This document shows, in pieces, positions 19,301-28,895 of a stretch of DNA of 64,000 nt (its first letter is position 1; every line of letters begins with the position of its first letter). Position numbers and translations under genes: made by a program. Under the pieces are notes generated by a model. That model was not told where the DNA came from, ran no database searches, and was given only the letters and a program-made list of their open reading frames with translations. Source of the stretch: Ferruginibacter sp. (GTDB taxonomy: Bacteria > Bacteroidota > Bacteroidia > Chitinophagales > Chitinophagaceae); the NCBI GenBank assembly GCA_013141115.1, contig JABFRP010000002.1, positions 310,001 to 374,000 on the forward strand, read 5' to 3'.

Positions 19301-22300
19301 TTAATGTGGTTAAACAAACAGTACAACCCGGAGAAAAAATTCAATACACTATCAGCACTGGTTTTGAAAACATCTGGCTCGTACATTCTTTATCTAAAAT
19401 GAATAACCAGTCTGTTACTACTTATCAAAGCATAACAAAAAATAAATCTGCGTCATTTGTGGAATCTGCGGGAGAACAAGACCGTGGCGGTATGGCCATC
19501 AGTTACGCATTTGTACAACACAACCGCACTTACAAAGGCAGCGAAAATTTTTATATCCCCTGGAGTAATAAAGAATTAAATATTACTTACGCTACCTTCC
19601 GTGATAAATTATTGCCCGGCGCTACAGAAAAATGGACCGTAAAAATTACCGGTAACAAAGGAGAAAAAGTAGCCGCAGAAATGTTAGCAGGCATGTATGA
19701 TGCATCACTTGACCAGTTTAAACCGCACAACTGGTATAAGCCAAATATCTGGCCTTACTTCTACAATTCAGTAAGCTGGACGGAGAATGGTTTTGAAAAA
19801 GTAGAATCCGATGAATATAGCAAAGTGGAAGAAGGTTATGCGGAAGCAATTGAAAAAACTTATGACCGCTTAGGGATGTATAGAACAAATAATGAAGAAG
19901 AACCTTTGTGGTGGTTAAATCCTTTAGAGTATTATAATTACAAAAGTCTCTCCCGAGGAGAAGGAGTTTTTTTTAGTGCCGCAGCACCTCCTCCACCGGG
20001 AAGAGGTGTGAGAGATGACCAGATAATATCAACTAAAATGGCGGCAGCAGAAAAGAAGGAAGTTGTTCAACTGAAATACACTGCGCCGGAAATTGTAAAA
20101 GATGAAGATAAAATGGGTGATTTTAATACTAAAAACGAGCAGTCATCAATTAATAACGATGCCGTTCAAATCCGCAAAAATTTCAACGAAACGGCTTTCT
20201 TCTTCCCGGATCTTAAAACAGATACTGAAGGCAATATCAGTTTTGAATTTACCATTCCAGAAGCATTAACCAAATGGAAACTGATGACGCTGGCACATAC
20301 CAAAGATCTGGCCAGCGGCTACAGCGAAAGAACGGTAGTAACACAAAAGCCATTAATGGTACAACCCAATGCCCCACGCTTTTTACGGGAAGGGGATGCG
20401 ATGGAATTCAGCGCTAAAATTGTAAACCTCAGCGATAGCGAAGTAACCGGCACCGCACAATTAGAATTATTGGATGCCGCTACCAACAAACCGGTGGATG
20501 GCTGGTTTAAAAATGTTTTTCCCAACCAATATTTTACTATTGCTGCCGGGCAAAGCTTTGCTATAAAATTCCCGATGGAAGTGCCGTTCAACTTTAACTC
20601 GGCAATGACTTATCGCATAATAGCAAAAACAACCAATGCAAGTGATGGCGAAGAAATGGCACTGCCTGTTTTAACCAATCGCATGCTGGTTACAGAATCA
20701 ATGCCGCTGAATGTTCGCAACACTACAAGTAAAACATTTAAGTTTGATAAATTATTAAACAGCGGCAGCAGCACTACCCTTTTCAACCATGCGCTTACGG
20801 TAGAATATACCAGCAACCCGGCCTGGTATGCAGTACAGGCTTTGCCTTATTTAATGGAATACCCTTACGAATGTGCCGAGCAAACCTTTAACCGTTATTA
20901 TGCTAATGCTTTGGCAACCTATATCAGCAATAGCATGCCAAAAATTAAAACGGTATTTGAAAAATGGAAAACCATTGATACTGCGGCGTTGCAAAGTAAT
21001 TTAGAAAAAAATCAAGAATTAAAATCGGCTTTGCTGGAAGAAACACCATGGGTATTGGCTGCACAAAACGAGAACCAGCAAAAGAAAAATATAGCGTTGT
21101 TGTTTGATATGGTAAAGATGAGCAGCGAAATGAATAAAGCATTTAACAAACTAAAAGAAATGCAGAGCAGCAATGGCGGTTTTGTTTGGTTTAAAGGTGG
21201 CCCCGATGATCGTTACATTACCCAATATATCATCACCGGCATTGGCCATTTACGCAAACTAAATGCACTTACCGGCGACTATTACGAAAAAATAAAACCC
21301 ATAGTTGATAAAGGCATTATTTATCTCGATAAAAAAATAAAAGAAGATTACGATTATTTAATTCGTTATAAAACTAAATTAAGCAATAACAATTTAAGCA
21401 GTACGCAAATTCAGTATTTATATATGCGTAGTTTCTTTCCTGAATATAAAATTGCAGATGCATCAGCCACAGCGTATAATTATTACAAAGGGCAGTCGCA
21501 AAAATATTGGTTAAGCAACAGTAAATACATGCAGGCCATGATAGCATTAGCATTGCACCGCAGTAAAGATGTTGTTATACCAAAAGCTATCATCAAATCT
21601 TTAAAAGAAAATGCCATCAACAAAGAAGAGATGGGCATGTACTGGAAAGAATGGACCACCGGTGGCTATTACTGGCACCAGGCACCCATAGAAAGCCAGG
21701 CCATGATGATAGAGGCGTTTAGTGATATTGATAAAAACAATAGCACTGTTGATGATCTTAAAACCTGGTTGCTAAAACAAAAACAAACACAAAACTGGAA
21801 AACCACCAAAGCCACCGCCGAAGCTTGTTATGCATTATTGTTAGGTGGTAGCAACTGGTTAGCCGAAGAAAAAGAAGTAGTGATTAATTTAGGCAGCACA
21901 ACCATTAAAAGCGCAGATGATGCCACACAAGCCGGTACCGGTTATTTCAAAAAAACAATAACAGCCGAAAAAGTAAAACCAGAGATGGGCAATATTTCAG
22001 TAACCCTAAACTCCTCAACTACTCCGCAGGATGCTGTGCATAAACCCCTAAACTCTTCAACCACAAGCTGGGGCTCCGTTTACTGGCAATATTTTGAAGA
22101 TTTAGATAAGATCACTTCTGCCGAAACACCATTAAAATTGAAGAAGCAATTATTTATTGAAAGAAATAGCGACAAAGGCCCTGTGCTGGAAGCATTAGCA
22201 GATGGAGCGGCATTAAAAGTAGGTGATAAAGTAAAAGTGCGTATCGAATTAAAAGTAGACAGGGATATGGAATATGTACATATGAAAGATATGAGGGCCG

Positions 22301-22548
22301 CTTGTATGGAACCCGTGAATGTGATCAGTCAATATAAATACCAGGGCGGTTTGGGTTATTACGAAAGCACAAAAGATGCTAGTACCAATTTCTTTTTTGG
22401 TTGGTTAAATCGTGGTACTTATGTTTTTGAATACCCAATGTTTGTTACACATGCTGGCAATTTTAGCAATGGCATTAGCACCATACAATGTATGTATGCA
22501 CCGGAGTTTACAAGTCATAGTGAGGGCATCAGGGTGAGTGTGGAATAA
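16363..22548 (+). CDS. Alpha-2-macroglobulin family protein
   Basis: 2061 aa; MG domains, FTDRSIYRPGQTLYFKGI, thioester-type motif YPYECAEQTFNRYY (CxEQ). Confidence 0.92.
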   Translation: MFLKRILLVLFTCLAFTTMAQTTNNYLPNWKKAEAFEKKGLTKSALAEVMVIYNLAIKENNDAQQIKSCMYQIKYRNMVEEDSHENNIFFVDTLIAKAKAPAKNILQSMQAEMFWQYLQNNRWKFYDRTKLKEEKSKDITTWSIDKVHNVIGKLYKASLQNDAVLKTSKLDAFAPIIIKGENTRQLRPTLYDFLAHRALAYFVTDENQLTKPAYEFKINDSKAFAPVNEFVNASFKTKDTASLQHKAILLLQDILKFHIADAKPDALIDADLIRLTFINQYAVVEGKEKLHEATLKAIEDKYADNAAAAQASYLRAQIYYTRGQQFAANTQTEHQYEIKRARELCEAVAKKFPKSEGGINCQNLIGNILQPTLNIETEKVNTINDPFRTLVNYKNVPKVYFRIIRTSREEIKKIDRRDYDKIWKDYVAMKSVKTWSIALPDPQDHQQHATEIKVDGLGTGVYFILASLDEKFSLDQNILAKQTIYVSNISYIHNNSNEYYVLHRDNGLPLPNTQVQVWDTKYNYETGNNNEIKAEKYTTDKNGMFKMKDSKDYRNILLQLKKDTDELFMDDNEGYNTYNSVEPTETKPQSFLFTDRSIYRPGQTLYFKGIVIKKNNGTKQTAVLPNYKTKIILRNANYQKAAELTVTTNEYGSYKGSFKLPEGVLNGNFSLFDSATNAQQNFSVEEYKRPKFFTEIEKPKGTYRLNDSIKITGTAKAYAGNNIDGAKVKYRVLRKVQYPIWWDWGYFKRGGFGRNEQTEITNGEAVTDAKGEFNITFKALPDESVDKKSQPIFYYEVSADVTDINGETRSGTTSVAVAYQMLQLNIDMPEKIIADSLKQLTIRSTNLNDIFEKANVNVTIIKVKSPTKIYRERYWDMPDQFTMSKNEYSSFFPYDVYKDEDQMSKWPLGDKALDKTDSTKEQGNWELGIRNWDAGWYKIIATTKDKYGEEVKAEKYIQVLSGVEGSLGKGSSVVENPVNINVVKQTVQPGEKIQYTISTGFENIWLVHSLSKMNNQSVTTYQSITKNKSASFVESAGEQDRGGMAISYAFVQHNRTYKGSENFYIPWSNKELNITYATFRDKLLPGATEKWTVKITGNKGEKVAAEMLAGMYDASLDQFKPHNWYKPNIWPYFYNSVSWTENGFEKVESDEYSKVEEGYAEAIEKTYDRLGMYRTNNEEEPLWWLNPLEYYNYKSLSRGEGVFFSAAAPPPPGRGVRDDQIISTKMAAAEKKEVVQLKYTAPEIVKDEDKMGDFNTKNEQSSINNDAVQIRKNFNETAFFFPDLKTDTEGNISFEFTIPEALTKWKLMTLAHTKDLASGYSERTVVTQKPLMVQPNAPRFLREGDAMEFSAKIVNLSDSEVTGTAQLELLDAATNKPVDGWFKNVFPNQYFTIAAGQSFAIKFPMEVPFNFNSAMTYRIIAKTTNASDGEEMALPVLTNRMLVTESMPLNVRNTTSKTFKFDKLLNSGSSTTLFNHALTVEYTSNPAWYAVQALPYLMEYPYECAEQTFNRYYANALATYISNSMPKIKTVFEKWKTIDTAALQSNLEKNQELKSALLEETPWVLAAQNENQQKKNIALLFDMVKMSSEMNKAFNKLKEMQSSNGGFVWFKGGPDDRYITQYIITGIGHLRKLNALTGDYYEKIKPIVDKGIIYLDKKIKEDYDYLIRYKTKLSNNNLSSTQIQYLYMRSFFPEYKIADASATAYNYYKGQSQKYWLSNSKYMQAMIALALHRSKDVVIPKAIIKSLKENAINKEEMGMYWKEWTTGGYYWHQAPIESQAMMIEAFSDIDKNNSTVDDLKTWLLKQKQTQNWKTTKATAEACYALLLGGSNWLAEEKEVVINLGSTTIKSADDATQAGTGYFKKTITAEKVKPEMGNISVTLNSSTTPQDAVHKPLNSSTTSWGSVYWQYFEDLDKITSAETPLKLKKQLFIERNSDKGPVLEALADGAALKVGDKVKVRIELKVDRDMEYVHMKDMRAACMEPVNVISQYKYQGGLGYYESTKDASTNFFFGWLNRGTYVFEYPMFVTHAGNFSNGISTIQCMYAPEFTSHSEGIRVSVE

Positions 22549-22554
22549 TTTTTT

Positions 22555-22638
22555 ATTACACCAATTAGAACTAATTACACGAATTGATTTATTTCAATTC
22601 GTGTTTTTGTTTTAAAACAATTCGTGTAATTTGTGCCA
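22555..22638. repeat. Degenerate 'ORF-less' copy of the attacac..aattacacgaattg inverted-repeat family; inner hairpin may act as terminator
   Basis: aattacacgaattg (22573-22586) vs caattcgtgtaatt (22618-22631); inner hairpin cacgaattga..tcaattcgtg followed by tttttgtttt. Confidence 0.6.
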
Positions 22639-22656
22639 ACAGAAAATTATTGAACC

Positions 22657-23055
22657 ATGGCTGACGAGCAAAACTATTCCATTTCCCTCCGTTTTAGAAA
22701 AATGGAAAACCTGCACATTGTTTTTTGGTTATTAAAAGATATTAGTTGGTGCATGGTATGGCGGCCTTTGGGCATTGCAATGACGATTCCCACATTGGCC
22801 ATCGCCATCTGGATAGCATTTAAAAACAAAGGTTTTGTAAGTGAAGTTTGCCACAACTTTGCCATCGTATTCTGGATAAGTGCCAACAGCCTTTGGATGA
22901 TCAGCGAATTTTTTGCCTTTGATGAAACCGTTATTCTATTTGGTTTAACTGGTAAGCAAACAGCCATGATCCCTTTTTGTATTGGCCTGCTTTTTTTAAT
23001 TTATTATTATTTGATCTGGCGGCCAAGACATAGAAATGTAGTGGAAACGATGTGA
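22657..23055 (+). CDS. Hypothetical membrane protein
   Basis: 132-aa ORF with several TM segments. Confidence 0.6.
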   Translation: MADEQNYSISLRFRKMENLHIVFWLLKDISWCMVWRPLGIAMTIPTLAIAIWIAFKNKGFVSEVCHNFAIVFWISANSLWMISEFFAFDETVILFGLTGKQTAMIPFCIGLLFLIYYYLIWRPRHRNVVETM

Positions 23056-23218
23056 TTTTTTTGATACCAACTTTAGTTTTTTATGGCATCATCGTTGCGT
23101 CGCACTCTTGTAAATTAAATTTTTACTGAGCTTTTATTAAAGCGATTACTAAACTACGATTTAGTTATTTTGAAAGCGATATCTTTCAGTATCTGACCAA
23201 TACTAAAACCGACTGTTT

Positions 23219-24898
23219 ATGAAACAAATTTTCTTGCAATTTTTTGCTGCAATTTTTATGTACAGTTGCACCAGTGATAAACCTGCAGCTATATCCGGGT
23301 TATTAAATGAACAAAATTTAGCCTCGCAATTTTTTACCATAAACACCGAAGCAGATACCACACTGCTTACAAAAAGCGGTTGCATAATAAATATCCCAAA
23401 GGGCGCCATTACCAGCAGCAGCCAAAATATAAAACTTGAAATAAAAGAAGCATTAAGCAATACTGATATAGTAATGGCAGGGTTAAGTACTATGAGTGGT
23501 GGCCAGGCATTAAGCAGTGGTGGTATGGTGTATTTTAATGCCGCTGAAGGTTATACTATAGAAATAAAAAAACAAATTGAAGTATTGGTGCCCACAAAAA
23601 ATTATAACAGGGATATGCAGGTTTTTAAAGGTGATACCGTTAATGGAAAAATAGACTGGAAAGCTCCTGAAGCATTACCGCAAGATTCTACTACTGATAA
23701 AGTGGATGCTGGGAAGGCACTGTTTTTAAATAATTGTGCAAGTTGCCATAAAGTTGATAAAGATTTTACTGGACCTGCTTTGTATGGCATTACAGATAGA
23801 TTACCTTGGGAGTGGGTGTACGCTTTCTCCAAGCATAATTCTGAATTTTTTAAATGGAATGACTGTATTGAAGGTGAAGGTTCATTTTTAGAAAGAATTA
23901 ATGATTCAACAAAGCTGAGACAAGCGAAAGAACATGGACACATCTTAAGTGAAGGTGAAAGAGCATGCATATATCATCAATGTCAAAAACGTAAATATGG
24001 CTCAGAGATGACATCTTTTCCTATGCTAGAAGAAGGTGATATGAAAAATATTTATTCCTATGTAAAAAGTGAAAGCGATAAACGACCTGAATTAAAAGAC
24101 AAATTTGCAAAAAATTGCTGCGATAGTTGTGTGGATTATATAGAGGCAAGCCTTGGTTTATTAGCTCAAAAAGAAAAGTTAAAAGAAGGCAATGGACAAT
24201 TTTTTAACTTAAACAGGATAATTACAGTTCCTGTGCAGGATACTACCATTTATGAAGAGGATACTACTTCTACTACGCTTTATAACAAAATAACTCCTAC
24301 TTCAGTACAAGCAACTTTCTATACCATCAATATAAAAACTGTTGGCTGGTATAATATTGATATTTTAATGAAGAACTACAATGATTGTATGGAAAGTGAA
24401 TTATTTGTAAGGCTTCAAGGAAATTATAATCTTGACGTAAACATTAATTTAATAATTCCACAGTACAAGGCCTTTGTAGAAGGTGGAAAATTAAAAGACA
24501 GTACACAATACGGCTTTGATGAAAACGATGGTAAAATAATGTTACCGCAAAATGCCAAAGCATACATTATTGCTTTTGCTGAAAAAGACGATAAACTCAT
24601 TTTTGCAAAAAGAGAATTTAATACCCAAACCAAACAAACTGTTGAACTGCTGTTTACCGAAATAAGTAAAAAGCAATTAAAATCTGAAATTTCTAGCCTC
24701 AAACTGGACAATGTAGATGCAGAAGTAAAAGACAGTAAAAATGCAGCGGAAATAAGAGCGGTTGATAAAAAAATAAATGCAGCAGACAAGATAAAACCCA
24801 AAAATTGCAATTGTGATTTTTTAATGCCTTCAAAAGCTTCTACAGATTCTACGTATGAGACATTATTCAAAATTGGAGATTCTACAGCCATAGATTAA
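23219..24898 (+). CDS. Lipoprotein-like protein containing a c-type cytochrome domain
   Basis: Lipobox-like IFMYSC; NNCASCHKVDKDFTGPALYGI heme motif; downstream MTSFPMLEEGDMKNIYSYV possible Met ligand. Confidence 0.7.
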   Translation: MKQIFLQFFAAIFMYSCTSDKPAAISGLLNEQNLASQFFTINTEADTTLLTKSGCIINIPKGAITSSSQNIKLEIKEALSNTDIVMAGLSTMSGGQALSSGGMVYFNAAEGYTIEIKKQIEVLVPTKNYNRDMQVFKGDTVNGKIDWKAPEALPQDSTTDKVDAGKALFLNNCASCHKVDKDFTGPALYGITDRLPWEWVYAFSKHNSEFFKWNDCIEGEGSFLERINDSTKLRQAKEHGHILSEGERACIYHQCQKRKYGSEMTSFPMLEEGDMKNIYSYVKSESDKRPELKDKFAKNCCDSCVDYIEASLGLLAQKEKLKEGNGQFFNLNRIITVPVQDTTIYEEDTTSTTLYNKITPTSVQATFYTINIKTVGWYNIDILMKNYNDCMESELFVRLQGNYNLDVNINLIIPQYKAFVEGGKLKDSTQYGFDENDGKIMLPQNAKAYIIAFAEKDDKLIFAKREFNTQTKQTVELLFTEISKKQLKSEISSLKLDNVDAEVKDSKNAAEIRAVDKKINAADKIKPKNCNCDFLMPSKASTDSTYETLFKIGDSTAID

Positions 24899-25030
24899 CA
24901 GCGATAATGTTACTAACTGCCTGCCCTTACAATAAAAAGCCCTATATAAAGAGGCTTTGATTTCACTTTTCTGTCTATGCTTCAAATCGTATCTTTGCCG
25001 CCAATTCATAATTAATAATTATAATCGATA

Positions 25031-26875
25031 ATGTACAGAACTCACACCTGTGGCGAATTAAGGCTAACCGATACAACCAAAACCGTAACCCTTGCCGGAT
25101 GGGTACAAACTGTTCGTAAGTTCGGCAGTATCACTTTTGTGGACTTAAGAGACCGCTACGGCATTACCCAATTATTATTTTCCGAAGCATTAAATGCCGA
25201 CCTGGATGCTAACCCGCTGGGCAGAGAATTTGTGTTACAGGTGAACGGCACCGTAAACGAACGCAGCAGCAAAAATGCCAATATACCTACCGGCGAAATT
25301 GAGCTACTGGTAGCTTCATTTAAAATTTTAAATAAATCTGCAGTTCCTCCATTTTCTATACAGGATGATACTGATGGTGGTGATGAGTTGAGAATGAAAT
25401 ATCGTTATTTAGATTTACGTAGAAATATTGTAAAGAAAAATTTAGAGCTTCGTTACGCCGTTGGCCGCAGTACCAGGAATTATTTGCACGAAAATAATTT
25501 CATGGATATTGAAACACCTTTCTTAATTAAAAGCACTCCCGAAGGTGCAAGAGATTTTGTGGTGCCGAGCAGAATGAATAGCGGACAGTTTTATGCCTTA
25601 CCACAATCACCACAAACTTTTAAACAATTATTAATGGTAAGTGGTTACGACCGTTACTACCAAATTGTAAAATGTTTCCGTGATGAAGATCTGCGTGCCG
25701 ACAGGCAACCCGAGTTTACACAAATAGATTGCGAAATGTGTTTTGTGGAGCAGGAAGATATTTTGAATATGTTTGAAGGATTGGTAAAACGCATTTTTAA
25801 AGATGTAAAAAACATCGACTATACCGAAGCCGTGCAGCGCATGACCTGGGAAGAAGCCATGTGGAATTATGGTAACGATAAACCAGATATCCGTTTTGAT
25901 ATTTCGATCTGTAACTTAAAATTTCCTGCACATACTTTTCCTACTAAAGAAAGCCAATCAGCATTAATTGATGGCGTAAGCTTTGGCGTATTTGATGATG
26001 CAGAAACTGTGGTTGCGATAGCAATACCCGGTTGCAGCGAATACACCCGCAAACAAACGGATGAATTAACTGAATGGGTTAAGCGCCCTCAAATTGGTAT
26101 GAAGGGATTGGTATTTATTAAATGTAATGCCGATGGAACTTTTAAAAGCAGCGTAGATAAATTTTATAATGAAGAAAAATTAAAAGCCATTGCTGCTGCT
26201 GCCAATGCAAAAGCAGGTGATCTTATTTTAATTTTAGCTGGCGCAGAAGAAAAAACAAGAAAATCGATAAGCGACCTGAGAATGTTTATGGCTGATAAAC
26301 TGGGCATGCGAAAAAAAGACGAATTCAAATTACTGTGGGTATTAGACTTCCCGTTATTTGAATTTGCCTTGGAAGACCAGGACGGCGGTGGCGCCGGCCG
26401 TTGGGTGGCAAGGCATCATCCGTTTACAAGCCCCAAACCTTCGGATGTTGATATCATGATAAACAATAGCCCCAAGGTGGAAAACCTTGATAAATATTTG
26501 GAACATCCTTATGCAAGCATTAAAGCCAATGCTTATGATATGGTATTAAATGGCAATGAAATTGGTGGCGGTTCTATCCGTATTTTTCAAAGAGAACTGC
26601 AGGAAAAAATGTTTGCCGCATTAGGTATGGATGCCGAAGAGCAACAACATAAATTTGGATTTTTATTAGGAGCATTTGAATATGGTGCACCGCCGCATGG
26701 TGGTTTGGCATTTGGTTTCGACAGGTTGTGTGCAATTTTAGGCGGCAGCGAAAGCATCCGTGATTTTATTGCCTTTCCTAAAAACAACAGTGGCCGTGAT
26801 GTAATGATTGATGCACCAAGTACCATTGATGCAAAGCAGTTTGAAGAGTTGCAGATAAAGCTGGATTTGAAGTGA
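25031..26875 (+). CDS. aspS: Aspartyl-tRNA synthetase
   Basis: [41 protein letters not shown]. Confidence 0.95.
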   Translation: MYRTHTCGELRLTDTTKTVTLAGWVQTVRKFGSITFVDLRDRYGITQLLFSEALNADLDANPLGREFVLQVNGTVNERSSKNANIPTGEIELLVASFKILNKSAVPPFSIQDDTDGGDELRMKYRYLDLRRNIVKKNLELRYAVGRSTRNYLHENNFMDIETPFLIKSTPEGARDFVVPSRMNSGQFYALPQSPQTFKQLLMVSGYDRYYQIVKCFRDEDLRADRQPEFTQIDCEMCFVEQEDILNMFEGLVKRIFKDVKNIDYTEAVQRMTWEEAMWNYGNDKPDIRFDISICNLKFPAHTFPTKESQSALIDGVSFGVFDDAETVVAIAIPGCSEYTRKQTDELTEWVKRPQIGMKGLVFIKCNADGTFKSSVDKFYNEEKLKAIAAAANAKAGDLILILAGAEEKTRKSISDLRMFMADKLGMRKKDEFKLLWVLDFPLFEFALEDQDGGGAGRWVARHHPFTSPKPSDVDIMINNSPKVENLDKYLEHPYASIKANAYDMVLNGNEIGGGSIRIFQRELQEKMFAALGMDAEEQQHKFGFLLGAFEYGAPPHGGLAFGFDRLCAILGGSESIRDFIAFPKNNSGRDVMIDAPSTIDAKQFEELQIKLDLK

Positions 26876-26953
26876 TAGAACACAGATAACGCTGATTGGA
26901 CTGATTGATACTGATTTTTATTACAGCGAAGAATTAAATAATAATTATATTAG

Positions 26954-26985
26954 AAGCCTGGTAGCAATTGCTGCCAGGCTTTTTC
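26954..26985 (+). terminator. Intrinsic terminator after aspS
   Basis: aagcctggtagcaattgctgccaggcttttt hairpin plus T-run. Confidence 0.75.
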
Positions 26986-27000
26986 TTTAAACAAATTCAG

Positions 27001-27930
27001 ATGATACCAGATTACCAAACATTAATGTTGCCTTTGTTGAAGTTTATTAACGATGAGAAAATTCATAATACTCAAGAGATAATTAATCATCTTGCTAAAG
27101 TATTTAATTTAACGAAAGAAGAATTAAATGAGTTTGTACCCAGTGGGCAACAAAAAATTTTCGCTAATAGAATTAGTTGGGCAAAGTCTCACTTAAAAAT
27201 GTCTGGTGCCATTGAAAATATGACAAAAGGAAATATTAAAATAACTGATAAAGGCAAACTCATACTTGCAGAAAATCCTCAGCAAATAAATATAAAATAT
27301 TTAATGTCGTTTTTCCCTGATTATGGAGAAAGGGTAAGGAGTTTTCGTTTTAAGAAAAAAGATGATTCCGAAGATACAATTGTAAAAGATGAGAAGGAAG
27401 CAGATATTAATGAAACCCCAGAAGAACAAATTGAAAGTGGTTATCAAAAAATACGTGAGACTTTAGAGCAAGAACTTTTATCAAAATTAAAAACTGTTGA
27501 CCCTTATTTCTTCGAAAGAATTGTAGTTGAACTTTTAGTAAAAATGGGTTACGGTGGTTCGATACAAGATGCAGGCAGAGCCATTGGCAAAGCTGGTGAC
27601 GAAGGAATTGATGGCATAATAAAAGAAGATAAACTTGGGCTTGATGTAATTTATATTCAGGCTAAGCGATGGGAAGGCGTTGTAGGCAGACCAGAAGTAC
27701 AAAAATTTGTGGGAGCTTTAGCAGGACAAAGAGCTAAAAAAGGCGTATTTATTACTACATCAAACTTTACCAAAGAAGCAACCCAATATGCTATGCAAAT
27801 GGATACCAAAATTGTTTTGATTGATGGTGAAAAATTAGCGCAATACATGATCGATTATAACCTTGGTGTGTCTGTTCAAAACACCTACGAAATAAAGAAA
27901 ATAGATTCGGACTATTTTGAAGAAGAATAA
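27001..27930 (+). CDS. mrr: Mrr-type restriction endonuclease (start revised from 26968 to 27001)
   Basis: Mrr N-terminal winged-helix pattern; catalytic GDEGIDGIIKED..IYIQAKRW. The 26968 start lies inside the aspS terminator hairpin. Confidence 0.85.
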   Translation: MIPDYQTLMLPLLKFINDEKIHNTQEIINHLAKVFNLTKEELNEFVPSGQQKIFANRISWAKSHLKMSGAIENMTKGNIKITDKGKLILAENPQQINIKYLMSFFPDYGERVRSFRFKKKDDSEDTIVKDEKEADINETPEEQIESGYQKIRETLEQELLSKLKTVDPYFFERIVVELLVKMGYGGSIQDAGRAIGKAGDEGIDGIIKEDKLGLDVIYIQAKRWEGVVGRPEVQKFVGALAGQRAKKGVFITTSNFTKEATQYAMQMDTKIVLIDGEKLAQYMIDYNLGVSVQNTYEIKKIDSDYFEEE

Positions 27931-27987
27931 TTTCAAATTGCCTTAACACAATTCTTCCTATCTTTTCATTCGTAAAAAACCTTAACA

Positions 27988-28866
27988 ATGAAATTGTTCA
28001 GATACCTTCTCCTTATTATAATCATTTCATTTTTTATTTCCTGCAAAAAAACAACCGACAACGGCGGGGGCGGAACAAATACTACCGCAGCACAAATTTT
28101 ACCCAATGTTGCCTATGGCACCGATGCAGCGCAAAAGATGGATGTGTATTTACCCGCTAACAGAACTGTTGCCAGCACCAAAGTAATGGTAATGATACAT
28201 GGCGGCGGCTGGAGCACTGGCGACAAAATAGATTTTGCTTCTTTTATTGATACTATGAAAAGGCGTTTACCCGATTACGCTATTTTTAATATCAACTATC
28301 GTTTATCTACCGGAACAGCCAATCTTTTTCCCACACAGGAAAACGATGTAAAGGCAGCACTGCAATTTATTTTTAACAAATCTGCTGAGTACCTTATCAG
28401 CGACAAATATGTATTGATTGGTGCAAGCGCAGGCGCACATTTAGCTATGTTGCAGGGCTATAAATATACTACACCGGTAAAACCAAAAGCCATTGTATCT
28501 TTTTTTGGCCCCAGCGATTTAACTGACATGTATAACAATCCTGCCGGTGGTAATCCTGTATTATCATTGGTACTGGCACAAGCAATTGGCGCCACTCCTG
28601 CTACCAATGCAGCATTATATGCCAGCTCAAGCCCGGTAACTTTTATTGCTGCCGGAGTGCCTCCCACTATTTTATTACATGGCAGTGCCGACCCATTGGT
28701 AAACTATAGCCAATCGGTTGCAGTAAAAAATAAACTAACCGCAGCCGGCGTTGTTAACCAATATGTTTTATACCCCGGCAAAGGCCATGGCGATGATTGG
28801 GGTAATGCTATTTATGCTGATGCCTTTAATAATATACAGGCTTTTTTAGTGGCTAATGTGCAGTGA
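27988..28866 (+). CDS. Alpha/beta hydrolase (lipoprotein esterase/lipase-like)
   Basis: Lipobox FFISCKK; HGGGWSTGD oxyanion motif; GASAGAHLA nucleophile elbow; GKGHGDDW. Confidence 0.85.
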   Translation: MKLFRYLLLIIIISFFISCKKTTDNGGGGTNTTAAQILPNVAYGTDAAQKMDVYLPANRTVASTKVMVMIHGGGWSTGDKIDFASFIDTMKRRLPDYAIFNINYRLSTGTANLFPTQENDVKAALQFIFNKSAEYLISDKYVLIGASAGAHLAMLQGYKYTTPVKPKAIVSFFGPSDLTDMYNNPAGGNPVLSLVLAQAIGATPATNAALYASSSPVTFIAAGVPPTILLHGSADPLVNYSQSVAVKNKLTAAGVVNQYVLYPGKGHGDDWGNAIYADAFNNIQAFLVANVQ

Positions 28867-28895
28867 GGAAATATATTCATCAAAATAAATGCATT

